Part shown: positions 1 through 5,792 of the stretch, in pieces
Numbering within the stretch: position 1 is the stretch's first letter
Layout: each line of letters starts with the position of its first letter
Assembly: GCA_005792205.1 (NCBI GenBank)
Contig: SXSO01000029.1
Location: 1 to 5,792, forward strand
DNA: 5,792 nt
Direction of reading: 5' to 3'
DNA from: Bacteroidota bacterium
Lineage (GTDB): Bacteria > Bacteroidota > Ignavibacteria > UBA10030 > F1-140-MAGs086
The notes under the pieces: model-generated
What the model saw: the letters and a program-made list of their open reading frames with translations, nothing else
Database searches by the model: none
Told to the model about the DNA's origin: nothing
Translations under genes and position numbers: made by a program

Positions 1-1
1 A

Positions 2-91
2 ACCAAAAAACCAATTATTGCAACCGAATCTGAAATTCTTCAAAATCCAAGAGCAAGAAGTGTAAAAATTCGTGTTGCAGAAAAAATTTAA
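2..91 (+). CDS. rsmH: RsmH (MraW), 16S rRNA C1402 N4-methyltransferase, C-terminal end only
   Basis: Only the last 29 codons and the TAA stop are present; the gene enters from the left edge. The readable tail contains NPRARSVKIRVAEKI, which closely matches the characteristic C-terminus of RsmH/MraW proteins (an NPRARS block followed by a basic/hydrophobic strand ending in RVAE-like residues). The lysine/proline-rich segment ahead of it, with TESEI before the block, is also typical. The family methylates N4 of C1402 in 16S rRNA using S-adenosylmethionine and acts in the cytoplasm. In many bacteria it sits near the start of the dcw cluster just before ftsL, which is the arrangement here. The stop lies 11 nt before the next ATG, so the two genes are probably co-transcribed. 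The catalytic methyltransferase domain is outside the window and cannot be judged. Confidence 0.9.
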   Translation, partial: TKKPIIATESEILQNPRARSVKIRVAEKI

Positions 92-102
92 AAAATAAAA
101 TT

Positions 103-480
103 ATGCTTACACAAAGTTTTGTTTTAACAACAAATGATTTTTCGAAAAAAAAAGAAACTGATTTTCAACAATATAAAGTATTGACAAAAAATAAATCAAA
201 AATTTCTTGGGTAAAAAAATACATTACTTTATCTAATTTTTTTGTTCTCTTTTTAAGTAGTGTAGTTTTTCTTACAATAATAGTTTGGCAATACCAAAGA
301 ATATCTGTATTGTCAGATGATGTTTCAAAATTAGACAATAGAATTTTATCCATCAAAAATAAGAATGACGTATTAAACGCTGAATTAAATCAACTTTCAA
401 GTTATGATGAGATAACTAAAAAAGCGTCAAAATTTTTAGGAATGAAAATTTCAAATAGTTCAATTGTTGAAGTAAAATGA
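103..480 (+). CDS. ftsL: FtsL-like bitopic cell division protein
   Basis: A 125-residue protein with the FtsL/DivIC layout. It has a basic cytoplasmic N-terminus (about residues 1-40, many Lys), one transmembrane helix at about 41-63, and a heptad-like periplasmic coiled coil at about 64-100. A terminal block, YDEITKKASKFLGM (101-114), matches the usual FtsL/DivIC ending, where an E-x-I-A-x-x-x-L-G-M-like motif follows the coiled coil. Members form a complex with FtsB/DivIC and FtsQ/DivIB that activates FtsW-FtsI at the septum. Primary sequence is poorly conserved in this family, so the name rests on layout and position between rsmH and ftsI. The ATG at 103 is the first after the rsmH stop and has no clear Shine-Dalgarno. 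The gene contains a nine-A run (145-153) that is exactly three in-frame Lys codons. Its stop overlaps the ftsI start (ATGA, 477-480), suggesting coupled translation. Confidence 0.82.
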   Translation: MLTQSFVLTTNDFSKKKETDFQQYKVLTKNKSKISWVKKYITLSNFFVLFLSSVVFLTIIVWQYQRISVLSDDVSKLDNRILSIKNKNDVLNAELNQLSSYDEITKKASKFLGMKISNSSIVEVK

Positions 481-1724
481 ATTTTCAGCAAAATTTTGAC
501 ATAGAAAATTTATATGATGAAATATATCTAAAAGGAGTTCAGAAAAAACGAATTTCACGTAGAATAAAATTTTTAAAATTCGTTTTTTTTATTTTGTTTT
601 TAGGTATTTTATCTAAACTTGTTTTAGTTCAAATTATAGAAAAAAATAAATATCAACATATTGCAAAAAAAATTCATACTAAAAAAACTATTCTTCCCGC
701 AGAAAGGGGAAATATTTATGATAGAAATGGCCAAATTTTAGTTTCAAATACACTTACTTCATTTCTTTCTGCATCTCCAAATAAATTTTCGGATAATCTT
801 ATAGAGCGAAAAAATATTACTGCTAAAATTTCTGAGAAACTTTCTAAAATTTTAAAAGTAAAAAATGAAAAAATATTTTCACTTCTCAAGCCAAATGCTT
901 CATATATGAGATTTGAAAAAATAGCAAATGTATATATGATTGAAGCAATTGAAAATGATCCATTGCTTGCAAAATATATTGTACGAGAAAATAAAAAATA
1001 TAAAAGAAATTATCACTTTCAACACCTTGCATCTCAATTGATTGGAGTTTTAGATACAAGTGGAAAAGGTATATACGGAATTGAAAAAAAATATGATTCA
1101 CTTTTGAAAGGACAAAATGGAGAAAAAATTTTAAATAAAATTGGAACATACATAGAGCAAAATAGAATTGAAAATATTTACATCTCACCAATTAAAGGAA
1201 ATCATATAAAACTTACAATTGATTCAAGAATTCAATCTATTGCTGAAAAAGAATTGGAAAATTCTGTAAAAAAACACAACGCAGATATGGGAATTGTGTT
1301 GATTTCTGATGTTAAAACTGGAGAACTTTTAACAGTAGCACAATATCCATTTGTAAATTTGAATAAAATTACAAAATCAGATGTGAGAGAATTAAAACTT
1401 CATTCTATAAGTGATATGTATGAACCCGGTTCCATTTTTAAATTGTTGACAACGGTTGCTGCATTTGAATATTCTGTTGCATTTCCAGACGAAATTTTTA
1501 CAGCAGGAAAATCGTATTTACCAAATGGAAGAAAGAAGCCTATTTTTGATTCTCACGTTAAACAAACTCACACATTTCGTTCCGCGTTTGAAGAATCAAG
1601 TAATATTGTGATGGCAAAAATAGGAGAGAGAGTTGGAAAAGAAAAATTTTATATAACGGCAAAAAAATTGGATTTGGTACTCCAACTGGAATTGAACTTC
1701 CAAAGGAATCAGAAGGATATTTGA
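477..1724 (+). CDS. ftsI: FtsI / class B penicillin-binding protein, 5' part (frame broken near the end)
   Basis: This is the N-terminal part of the septal peptidoglycan transpeptidase. In order it shows a short basic cytoplasmic tail, a membrane anchor at about residues 33-53, and the class B PBP pedestal beginning with RGNIYDRNG (77-85). Then come the GIYGIEKKYD block (about 198-207) and the transpeptidase domain. The nucleophile motif SxxK is S319-I-F-K322 inside EPGSIFK, and the SxN motif is S374-S-N376. Good family similarity runs to FYITAKK (391-397). The last 18 residues (LDLVLQ to the TGA at 1722) look nothing like the family. The next base-frame encodes the expected IGFGTPTGIELP, so this frame ends by a frameshift, not a natural C-terminus. 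A 415-residue product would lack KTG and should be inactive. The start overlaps the ftsL stop. The family acts in the periplasm with FtsW during septation. FtsI fits better than an elongasome PBP2 because of the dcw context and the PASTA tail in the 3' part. Confidence 0.9.
   Translation: MNFQQNFDIENLYDEIYLKGVQKKRISRRIKFLKFVFFILFLGILSKLVLVQIIEKNKYQHIAKKIHTKKTILPAERGNIYDRNGQILVSNTLTSFLSASPNKFSDNLIERKNITAKISEKLSKILKVKNEKIFSLLKPNASYMRFEKIANVYMIEAIENDPLLAKYIVRENKKYKRNYHFQHLASQLIGVLDTSGKGIYGIEKKYDSLLKGQNGEKILNKIGTYIEQNRIENIYISPIKGNHIKLTIDSRIQSIAEKELENSVKKHNADMGIVLISDVKTGELLTVAQYPFVNLNKITKSDVRELKLHSISDMYEPGSIFKLLTTVAAFEYSVAFPDEIFTAGKSYLPNGRKKPIFDSHVKQTHTFRSAFEESSNIVMAKIGERVGKEKFYITAKKLDLVLQLELNFQRNQKDI
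1661..1667 (+). other. A7 run / A_AAA_AAA heptamer at the FtsI frame break
   Basis: In the upstream frame the run is read GCA AAA AAA TTG, so the seven A's form a canonical X_XXY_YYZ slippery heptamer in the right phase. A -1 slip would continue ATT GGA TTT GGT ACT CCA, giving the expected IGFGTP. One extra A in the DNA or mRNA would have the same effect. Just downstream is a weak possible hairpin (TTGG 1674-1677 with CCAA 1682-1685, 6 nt after the run), which is too short to be convincing on its own. The location of the break is well supported. The mechanism (sequencing error, mutation, transcript slippage or ribosomal frameshift) is not resolved. Confidence 0.8.
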
Positions 1725-2548
1725 AAAAACCAGTTTATTGGTCAGATGCAACTTTGCCAACAATTTCATTTGGATATGAAGTTATGGTTACACCACTTCA
1801 AATTTTAATGGCATATTCTGCAATTGCTAATGATGGAGTTTTACTACAGCCATCAATTGTCAAAGAAATGATTTCTCCTAATGGTGAAATTATTTTTTCA
1901 AATAAAACATCTGTTGTTAGAAGAGCATGTTCTTCAACTACTGCAAACATTGTAAAAGAATTTTTACATGGTGTTGTTGAACGAGGAACTGCAAAATCAT
2001 TGAACATAAAAAGTAATATTGAACTCTGTGGAAAAACTGGAACCGCAGAAAAAAACATAAATGGACATATTGTAAAGAATCAACATCTTACAACGTTTGC
2101 GGGATTTTTTCCAAAATCATCTCCTCAATATGCAATAGTTGTAATTATTGATAATCCAAAAAATGGAGAAAAATTTGCTTCTCAAACTGCTGCTCCTGTT
2201 TGTAAAGATATTATAGAAAAAATTTGTGCAGTTTTGGGAAATCCAGTACAAACTAATAATTCTGAAATTCATTTTACAAAATCTGAAAATAATAATAGTC
2301 GAAAAGAAACTATTCTTGATACAAACCAAAATATCGTTGATACAGTTGGAAAAATTTTTGTTCCAAATTTTGTTGGGAAAAGTATTTTGGGTGCAATGAA
2401 AAAAATAAAAGAAATTGGTTTGAATTATGAATTGGAAGGTGAAAAATCAGGAATTGTTTTTAAACAAACTCCAGAAAGTTTAAGTTATGTTAACCCAAAT
2501 TCTATAATTAAGATTTTTTGTCGTTCAGAAAAATTAGCATCTAAATGA
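1667..2548 (+). CDS. ftsI: FtsI, 3' part in the -1 frame: rest of transpeptidase domain plus PASTA domain
   Basis: This continues the transpeptidase in the -1 frame, starting where family similarity resumes (IGFGTPTGIELP). It contains the conserved SFGYEVMVTPLQ segment, then the third active-site motif KTGTA (about residues 520-524 of a joined 690-residue protein) and the FAGFFP strand. After a polar linker there is one PASTA domain (about 628-683 of the joined protein) beginning VPNFVGKSILGAMKKI. PASTA domains are proposed to contact peptidoglycan or the transpeptidase, and a single C-terminal copy is common in FtsI of Bacteroidota-like lineages. A gene finder would start this piece at TTG 1721, which overlaps the upstream TGA. 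That would leave a fragment without anchor or nucleophile, so an independent gene is unlikely. The frame is open back to 1604, but homology places the switch at 1661-1667. No further stops or gaps occur. The TGA at 2546-2548 overlaps the next ATG. Confidence 0.88.
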   Translation: MGFGTPTGIELPKESEGYLKKPVYWSDATLPTISFGYEVMVTPLQILMAYSAIANDGVLLQPSIVKEMISPNGEIIFSNKTSVVRRACSSTTANIVKEFLHGVVERGTAKSLNIKSNIELCGKTGTAEKNINGHIVKNQHLTTFAGFFPKSSPQYAIVVIIDNPKNGEKFASQTAAPVCKDIIEKICAVLGNPVQTNNSEIHFTKSENNNSRKETILDTNQNIVDTVGKIFVPNFVGKSILGAMKKIKEIGLNYELEGEKSGIVFKQTPESLSYVNPNSIIKIFCRSEKLASK

Positions 2549-3252
2549 ACATATTTTTACTTCTTTTCAGTTTATTTTTTTTAGATAAAATATTTTCTCA
2601 AAGTAATAATGTTTTAAAAGAAGAAATTCACGAAGGGTTTATTTTGAATAATAATAAACTTATTTCTGATGATTCAAAACTTATAAAAAAATATAATGAA
2701 ATTGGACTTTTGATTGAAGAAAATGATGAACGAATTTGGCCAATGATGCAAAAGAAAGCAGTTCTTAAAAAAATATTTTATTACGATGAAAAAAAACGTT
2801 TGCAATATTACACACTTTACAATGATACTTCTTTTGTATTGAAATTGCTTCATTTTTATGATAGCAATGATGTTCTAATTGAAGTGAAAGAAATCAATAA
2901 ACTTGGAAACGATGGATATCATGCAACAAAATATTATCAGAATAATAATTGTATTGCTGAAAGTTTATTTCGTCCAGATGGAAGTTTGTACAATGTAAAA
3001 TTTTTTTTCTATGATGCTCAAAATAACTTAATTGATGAATATGGAGTGGAAGGAAATCAAATGAAATATAGATGGAAATATTTTTACAATAAGAAAAAAC
3101 ATCTTATACAAAGAAATGATTTAGACGGTTCTGAAAAACTTTTGCGAACTCATCAATATGAGTTTATAGAAGATAAAATAAATAAGGAAACAATTTTAAA
3201 TTCATCTAAACAAATAGAAAAAATAATTATTTATTCATATAAATATTGGTAA
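2545..3252 (+). CDS. Predicted exported protein with YD-like tandem repeats, function unknown
   Basis: A 235-residue protein I cannot name. The N-terminus is a short hydrophobic signal peptide (about residues 1-18) ending in IFSQS, a cleavage context common in Bacteroidota exported proteins. There is no basic residue directly after Met, and a D-K pair sits in the hydrophobic stretch, so the signal is somewhat weak. The rest is built of aromatic/charged segments of the form Y/F-Y-D/N-x-x-x-x-L-I-E, recurring about every 24-26 residues. This resembles YD/RHS-like or MORN-like beta-hairpin repeats found in many secreted proteins of the FCB bacteria. No enzymatic motif is visible. Its ATG overlaps the ftsI stop (ATGA) and its TAA is 4 nt before the next gene, so it should be expressed with the division and wall genes. 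By export prediction it would act in the periplasm or at the outer membrane; any tie to septal synthesis is inference from position. Confidence 0.75.
   Translation: MNIFLLLFSLFFLDKIFSQSNNVLKEEIHEGFILNNNKLISDDSKLIKKYNEIGLLIEENDERIWPMMQKKAVLKKIFYYDEKKRLQYYTLYNDTSFVLKLLHFYDSNDVLIEVKEINKLGNDGYHATKYYQNNNCIAESLFRPDGSLYNVKFFFYDAQNNLIDEYGVEGNQMKYRWKYFYNKKKHLIQRNDLDGSEKLLRTHQYEFIEDKINKETILNSSKQIEKIIIYSYKYW
2686..3186 (+). repeat. About seven degenerate protein repeats (YD-like, ~25 residues each)
   Basis: Repeat cores within the exported protein begin near residues 49 (YNEIGLLIEE), 79 (YYDEKKRLQYY), 105 (YDSNDVLIEV), 130 (YYQNNNCIAES), 156 (YDAQNNLIDEY), 180 (FYNKKKHLIQRN) and 205 (YEFIEDKINKE). Spacing is 24-26 residues after the first, slightly longer interval. 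The pattern is aromatic-aromatic-Asp/Asn, four polar residues, then a hydrophobic pair and acidic/polar residues, as expected for two-stranded beta hairpins joined by turns. The repeats are visible at protein level only; the DNA copies have diverged. Confidence 0.65.
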
Positions 3253-3256
3253 ACTT

Positions 3257-3994
3257 ATGTTAGTAAAAACTATACACAAACAATATGATGGAAGTTGTAC
3301 ATTTGTTTCAGAAAATTCAACTTTACAATTTTCATTTGAAATGGTTGATAATACGATTCAAAAAAGAAAATTGTTATCGCATCCATTTTTCCAATTATAT
3401 AGTTGTGGTGGTTTATCTCAAAATATAATTCAAATTTTTTCTCTACAATTTTATCATATTGTAAATTATTTGCCACGTTTTATAAGTGCAATTCATTCAA
3501 ATACAAATGATTGGAAAATACGACAGAATTTACTTGATAATATTGAAGATATTGAATATGGAAAAGAAAATATACTTGAACTTTGGTTTAGGTTTTTAGA
3601 AAGTATTGGAATTGAAAAAGAAAGTTTACGCAGTATTCAAATGTTTCCATTTACAAGAATTTTTCTTGATACAATAAATGATTTTTGTCGTAACAGATCA
3701 TTTGTTGAAGGGCTTTCTTGTTTATATACTTTACAAAATCAATCATCAGAATTTTTAGAAATAAAATTGAATTATCTTCCAAAATATTATAATATAAATG
3801 ATAAAAAATCTCTTAAGTTTTTTCCAGTTTTTAAAAAAGAATTTTTTATTGATAAATCAATTATAGTAAATAATATAACATCTGAAAATTTTTCTAAAGT
3901 TATTTTTTCTGCTGATAAAACAGCATATTCTTTTTGGAAATTTTTAGATGGAATTATGGAGCATTATGGAAAAAGAAGTTTAAAATATCAATGA
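3257..3994 (+). CDS. CADD/PqqC-like heme-oxygenase-fold protein, probable metal-free pseudoenzyme
   Basis: A 245-residue protein. From HPFFQLYS (42-49) through FYHIVNYLPRFISAIHS (65-81), NLLDNIED (91-98), ILELW (106-110) and VEGLSCLYTL (150-159) it follows the CADD/PqqC (TenA-superfamily, heme-oxygenase-like) pattern. Set against Chlamydia CADD as I recall it, the alignment is gap-free with a constant offset of 18 residues. Active relatives bind a dinuclear metal centre. The ligand positions of CADD (E81, H88, E142, H174, D178, H181) fall here on I99, I106, Q160, F192, F196 and D199. No histidine occurs from residue 81 to 235, so the usual metal site cannot form. CADD tyrosines Y27, Y43 and Y141 correspond to F45, F61 and L159, while K152 matches K170. 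Homology is fairly clear; function is unknown, and a structural or binding role is inferred. It starts 4 nt after the repeat-protein stop, and its TGA overlaps the murE ATG. The residues before about 40 do not match the family. Confidence 0.72.
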   Translation: MLVKTIHKQYDGSCTFVSENSTLQFSFEMVDNTIQKRKLLSHPFFQLYSCGGLSQNIIQIFSLQFYHIVNYLPRFISAIHSNTNDWKIRQNLLDNIEDIEYGKENILELWFRFLESIGIEKESLRSIQMFPFTRIFLDTINDFCRNRSFVEGLSCLYTLQNQSSEFLEIKLNYLPKYYNINDKKSLKFFPVFKKEFFIDKSIIVNNITSENFSKVIFSADKTAYSFWKFLDGIMEHYGKRSLKYQ

Positions 3995-5475
3995 AACTTT
4001 CTCAATTGATTGATGGTGTAAGAGTAAAAAAAATGTTTCAAACGGTTTATGGTAAAATGGTTACAACGCATGATGTTGAAATTAGAAACATTCATTACGA
4101 TTCTCGTAAAGTTAAAAATGGAGATCTATTTGTTGCTATTGTTGGTAAAAATTTGAATGGACATAGATTCATACAAGATGCCATTAGTAATGGTGCAAAA
4201 GTAGTTGTATTGGAAGATGATTTAATTTTTCCAGATTCATTTTTTATGCATAATGGTGTTGTAAAAATTGTTGTTGAAAGTTCTCGAATTGCTCTTGCTA
4301 AAATATCTGGAAATTATTATGGAAATCCATCTCAAAAAATTTTTTTAATAGGAGTTACAGGAACTAATGGAAAAACGACGGTAACACATTTAATTAAACA
4401 GATTCTTGAAAATAAAAATCAAAAAGTTGGACTTATTGGAACAATTTTTTATGATACAGGAAGTGAGATTTTAGAAACAACATATACAACTCCTGAATCG
4501 TTGGAAATAAATTTTTTGCTTTCTCAAATGCTAGAAAACAATTGTAAATATTGTGTAATGGAGGTTTCTTCTCATTCAATTGAACTTGATAGAATTTATT
4601 CACTTGATTTTGATATTGGAATTTTTACGAACTTGTCTCAAGATCATCTTGATTTTCATATTTCAATTGAAAACTATTTTAACACAAAGAAAAAGTTTTT
4701 TGATTCCTTAAAATCAACTGCAATTGCAATTACAAATAGCGATGATAAATATGGTATTGAAATTTTAAATAACACAAGTGCGAAAAAAGTTTTTTATGGA
4801 ATAGAGAAAAAATCTGATTACAAATTAGAAAATTTAGTTATGGATTTTTCTTCAGTGAGTTTTTCAATTTCAAATTCTAATTTTACAACTCAATTTTTGG
4901 GAAAATTTAATGCGTATAATATTCTCGCATCTTATTCAGCACTTTCTGAGTGTAAATTCAATTTGAACGCAAATGATATTGAAAAACTTAAACCTGTTTT
5001 GGGAAGATTTCATTCTTTCAAATTACCAAATGATGCAATTGTAATTGTCGATTATGCTCATACTCCAGATGCTTTGGAAAATGTTTTAAAAACAATACAA
5101 CAAATCATTTTAAATAATGGAAAAATAATTACAGTTTTTGGATGTGGAGGAAATAGAGATAAATCAAAAAGAAAGTTGATGGGAAAAATCGCAGAAAATT
5201 TTTCTTACAAAATTATTTTCACATCAGATAATCCACGCAATGAAAATGTAGAAGAAATTATTGAAGACATAAAAAGTGAAATTATACATATTGATAAACT
5301 TCAAATAGAAGTAGATAGAAAAAAAGCAATTTATTTGGCATTGAGTTTGGCAAACAAAAACGATATTGTTTTGATTGCGGGAAAAGGCCATGAGAATTAT
5401 CAAATTATCGGAGAAAAAAAAATACCATTTAGTGATATTTCAGAAGTTGAAAATTTTATTCTTTCTAAAAGATGA
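3991..5475 (+). CDS. murE: MurE, UDP-MurNAc-L-Ala-D-Glu:meso-diaminopimelate ligase
   Basis: This enzyme adds meso-diaminopimelate to UDP-MurNAc-L-Ala-D-Glu with ATP, in the cytoplasm. The 494-residue length is typical. The N-terminal UDP-binding domain has DSRKVKNGDLFVA (37-49). The central ATPase domain has the P-loop GVTGTNGKTT (121-130), TTPES (166-170), EVSSHS (191-196) and HLDFH (219-223). K233 is at the place of the carbamylated lysine. The C-terminal domain has DYAHTPDAL (354-362), GCGGNRDKSKR (385-395) and GKGHE (464-468). DNPR (413-416) is the signature for meso-diaminopimelate over lysine. The reading frame is open upstream to an ATG at 3934, but the start at 3991 is preferred: it gives KLSQLIDG, the normal MurE beginning, and forms an ATGA overlap with the preceding stop. 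One oddity is GRFHSF (338-343), where the family usually has GRxE. The stop overlaps the murF ATG. Confidence 0.96.
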   Translation: MKLSQLIDGVRVKKMFQTVYGKMVTTHDVEIRNIHYDSRKVKNGDLFVAIVGKNLNGHRFIQDAISNGAKVVVLEDDLIFPDSFFMHNGVVKIVVESSRIALAKISGNYYGNPSQKIFLIGVTGTNGKTTVTHLIKQILENKNQKVGLIGTIFYDTGSEILETTYTTPESLEINFLLSQMLENNCKYCVMEVSSHSIELDRIYSLDFDIGIFTNLSQDHLDFHISIENYFNTKKKFFDSLKSTAIAITNSDDKYGIEILNNTSAKKVFYGIEKKSDYKLENLVMDFSSVSFSISNSNFTTQFLGKFNAYNILASYSALSECKFNLNANDIEKLKPVLGRFHSFKLPNDAIVIVDYAHTPDALENVLKTIQQIILNNGKIITVFGCGGNRDKSKRKLMGKIAENFSYKIIFTSDNPRNENVEEIIEDIKSEIIHIDKLQIEVDRKKAIYLALSLANKNDIVLIAGKGHENYQIIGEKKIPFSDISEVENFILSKR

Positions 5476-5792
5476 AAATTTTTGAAGAGGATATTTTAAA
5501 AATTCCACATTTCAATAAATTCAATTTTAATGGAAATAGATATCCAATTAGTGGAATTTCAACTGACACGAGAACTTTAAAAAATGATGAAATTTTTTTT
5601 GCTATTGAAGGAGAAAATTTTGATGGACACAATTTTATTCAAGATGCAGTAGAGAGACAAATTCATTCTATAGTTATTGAAAAAAAATATTTTGATGTAA
5701 ATAAAAATTATTTTCAAAATTTAAATACAAAAATATTTGTTGTAGAAAATACTTTATTTGCATATGGAATTTTAGCAAACATTTATCGGAAA
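5472..5792 (+). CDS. murF: MurF, UDP-MurNAc-tripeptide:D-Ala-D-Ala ligase, N-terminal part (runs off the window)
   Basis: The first 107 codons are present, open to the right edge. The segment ISGISTDTRTLKND (about residues 29-42), followed by EIFFAIEGENFDGHNF and IQDAV, is the N-terminal substrate-binding domain of Mur ligases. It is paralogous to the same stretch in MurE just upstream. MurF adds D-Ala-D-Ala to UDP-MurNAc-tripeptide, the last cytoplasmic step of nucleotide precursor synthesis. The name comes from this domain together with its place directly after murE; the ATP-binding GTNGKTT-type loop would lie just beyond the window. The ATG at 5472 overlaps the murE stop (ATGA) and has no clear Shine-Dalgarno. 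An alternative Mur ligase cannot be fully excluded from the N-terminus alone, but the S-T/D-T-R pattern and gene order make murF by far the likeliest. Confidence 0.9.
   Translation, partial: MKIFEEDILKIPHFNKFNFNGNRYPISGISTDTRTLKNDEIFFAIEGENFDGHNFIQDAVERQIHSIVIEKKYFDVNKNYFQNLNTKIFVVENTLFAYGILANIYRK

Noticed and set aside
92..102. Promoter or terminator between rsmH and ftsL
   Set aside because: The gap is 11 nt of A/T with no hairpin and no room for a promoter; any A/T-rich -10-like string here is expected by chance.
886..1191. Minus-strand open frame inside ftsI, and similar ones at 165-356, 1798-2058, 2117-2329 and 3270-3476
   Set aside because: They are antisense to well-supported genes, show low-complexity Phe/Tyr/Ile-rich translations and resemble no family I know.
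1668..1704. Downstream hairpins as a frameshift stimulator (TTGG/CCAA, TGGAA/TTCCA, TTTGG/CCAAA)
   Set aside because: Stems are only 4-5 bp, mutually exclusive, and lie in codons for the conserved GTPTGIELP segment, so they may be chance. Kept only as a weak note.
1721..2548. Independent gene starting at TTG 1721, overlapping the preceding TGA (TTGA)
   Set aside because: The piece would begin inside the transpeptidase domain with no anchor or nucleophile, and the family sequence continues upstream in this frame to 1667. It is the second half of ftsI.
3934..3990. Upstream in-frame ATG giving MurE 19 extra residues
   Set aside because: The extension lies fully inside the preceding gene and does not look like MurE. 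The ATG at 3991 gives the usual N-terminus and an ATGA junction like the others in the operon.
3257..3994. Calling the CADD-like protein a pABA synthase, PqqC or TenA enzyme
   Set aside because: The metal ligands and key tyrosines of the catalytic members are missing, so transferring an enzymatic name would mislead.

Overview
This window is a strongly A+T-rich stretch of a bacterial division and cell-wall (dcw) cluster. All genes lie on the + strand and are packed head to tail. The order is rsmH (3' end only), ftsL, ftsI, a secreted repeat protein, a CADD/PqqC-like protein, murE and murF (5' end only). The only gaps are 11 nt (rsmH-ftsL) and 4 nt (3253-3256), and four junctions are ATGA start/stop overlaps. 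I see no promoter, terminator, RNA gene, mobile element or CRISPR array.

The organism is a Gram-negative-type bacterium making meso-diaminopimelate peptidoglycan, because MurE carries the DNPR signature. Starts lack convincing Shine-Dalgarno sequences, FtsI ends in a PASTA domain, and the repeat protein has a short signal peptide ending in FSQ. Together these suggest the Bacteroidota/Chlorobi-Ignavibacteria side of the tree. That placement is inference, and I cannot name a genus. TGA is used as a normal stop.

Positions 1-480 hold the RsmH tail and a small FtsL-like bitopic protein. Positions 477-2548 encode the septal transpeptidase FtsI, but its frame is broken. The first frame holds the membrane anchor, the SxxK and SxN motifs, then a stop at 1722-1724. 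The KTG motif and PASTA domain are in the -1 frame. The break maps to a seven-A run at 1661-1667 that is also a perfect A_AAA_AAA slippery heptamer.

Positions 2545-3994 hold two genes not normally found in a dcw cluster. One is a predicted exported protein with about seven YD-like repeats of about 25 residues. The other is a member of the heme-oxygenase-like fold (CADD/PqqC group) in which every expected metal-ligand position appears to be replaced. They are tied to ftsI and murE by overlaps or a 4-nt gap, so they are probably co-expressed with the wall genes. Positions 3991-5792 hold MurE and the start of MurF, consecutive cytoplasmic steps of peptidoglycan precursor synthesis.

The most notable points are the FtsI frame break at a slippery A-run, the apparently metal-free CADD-like pseudoenzyme, and its pairing with a secreted repeat protein between ftsI and murE.
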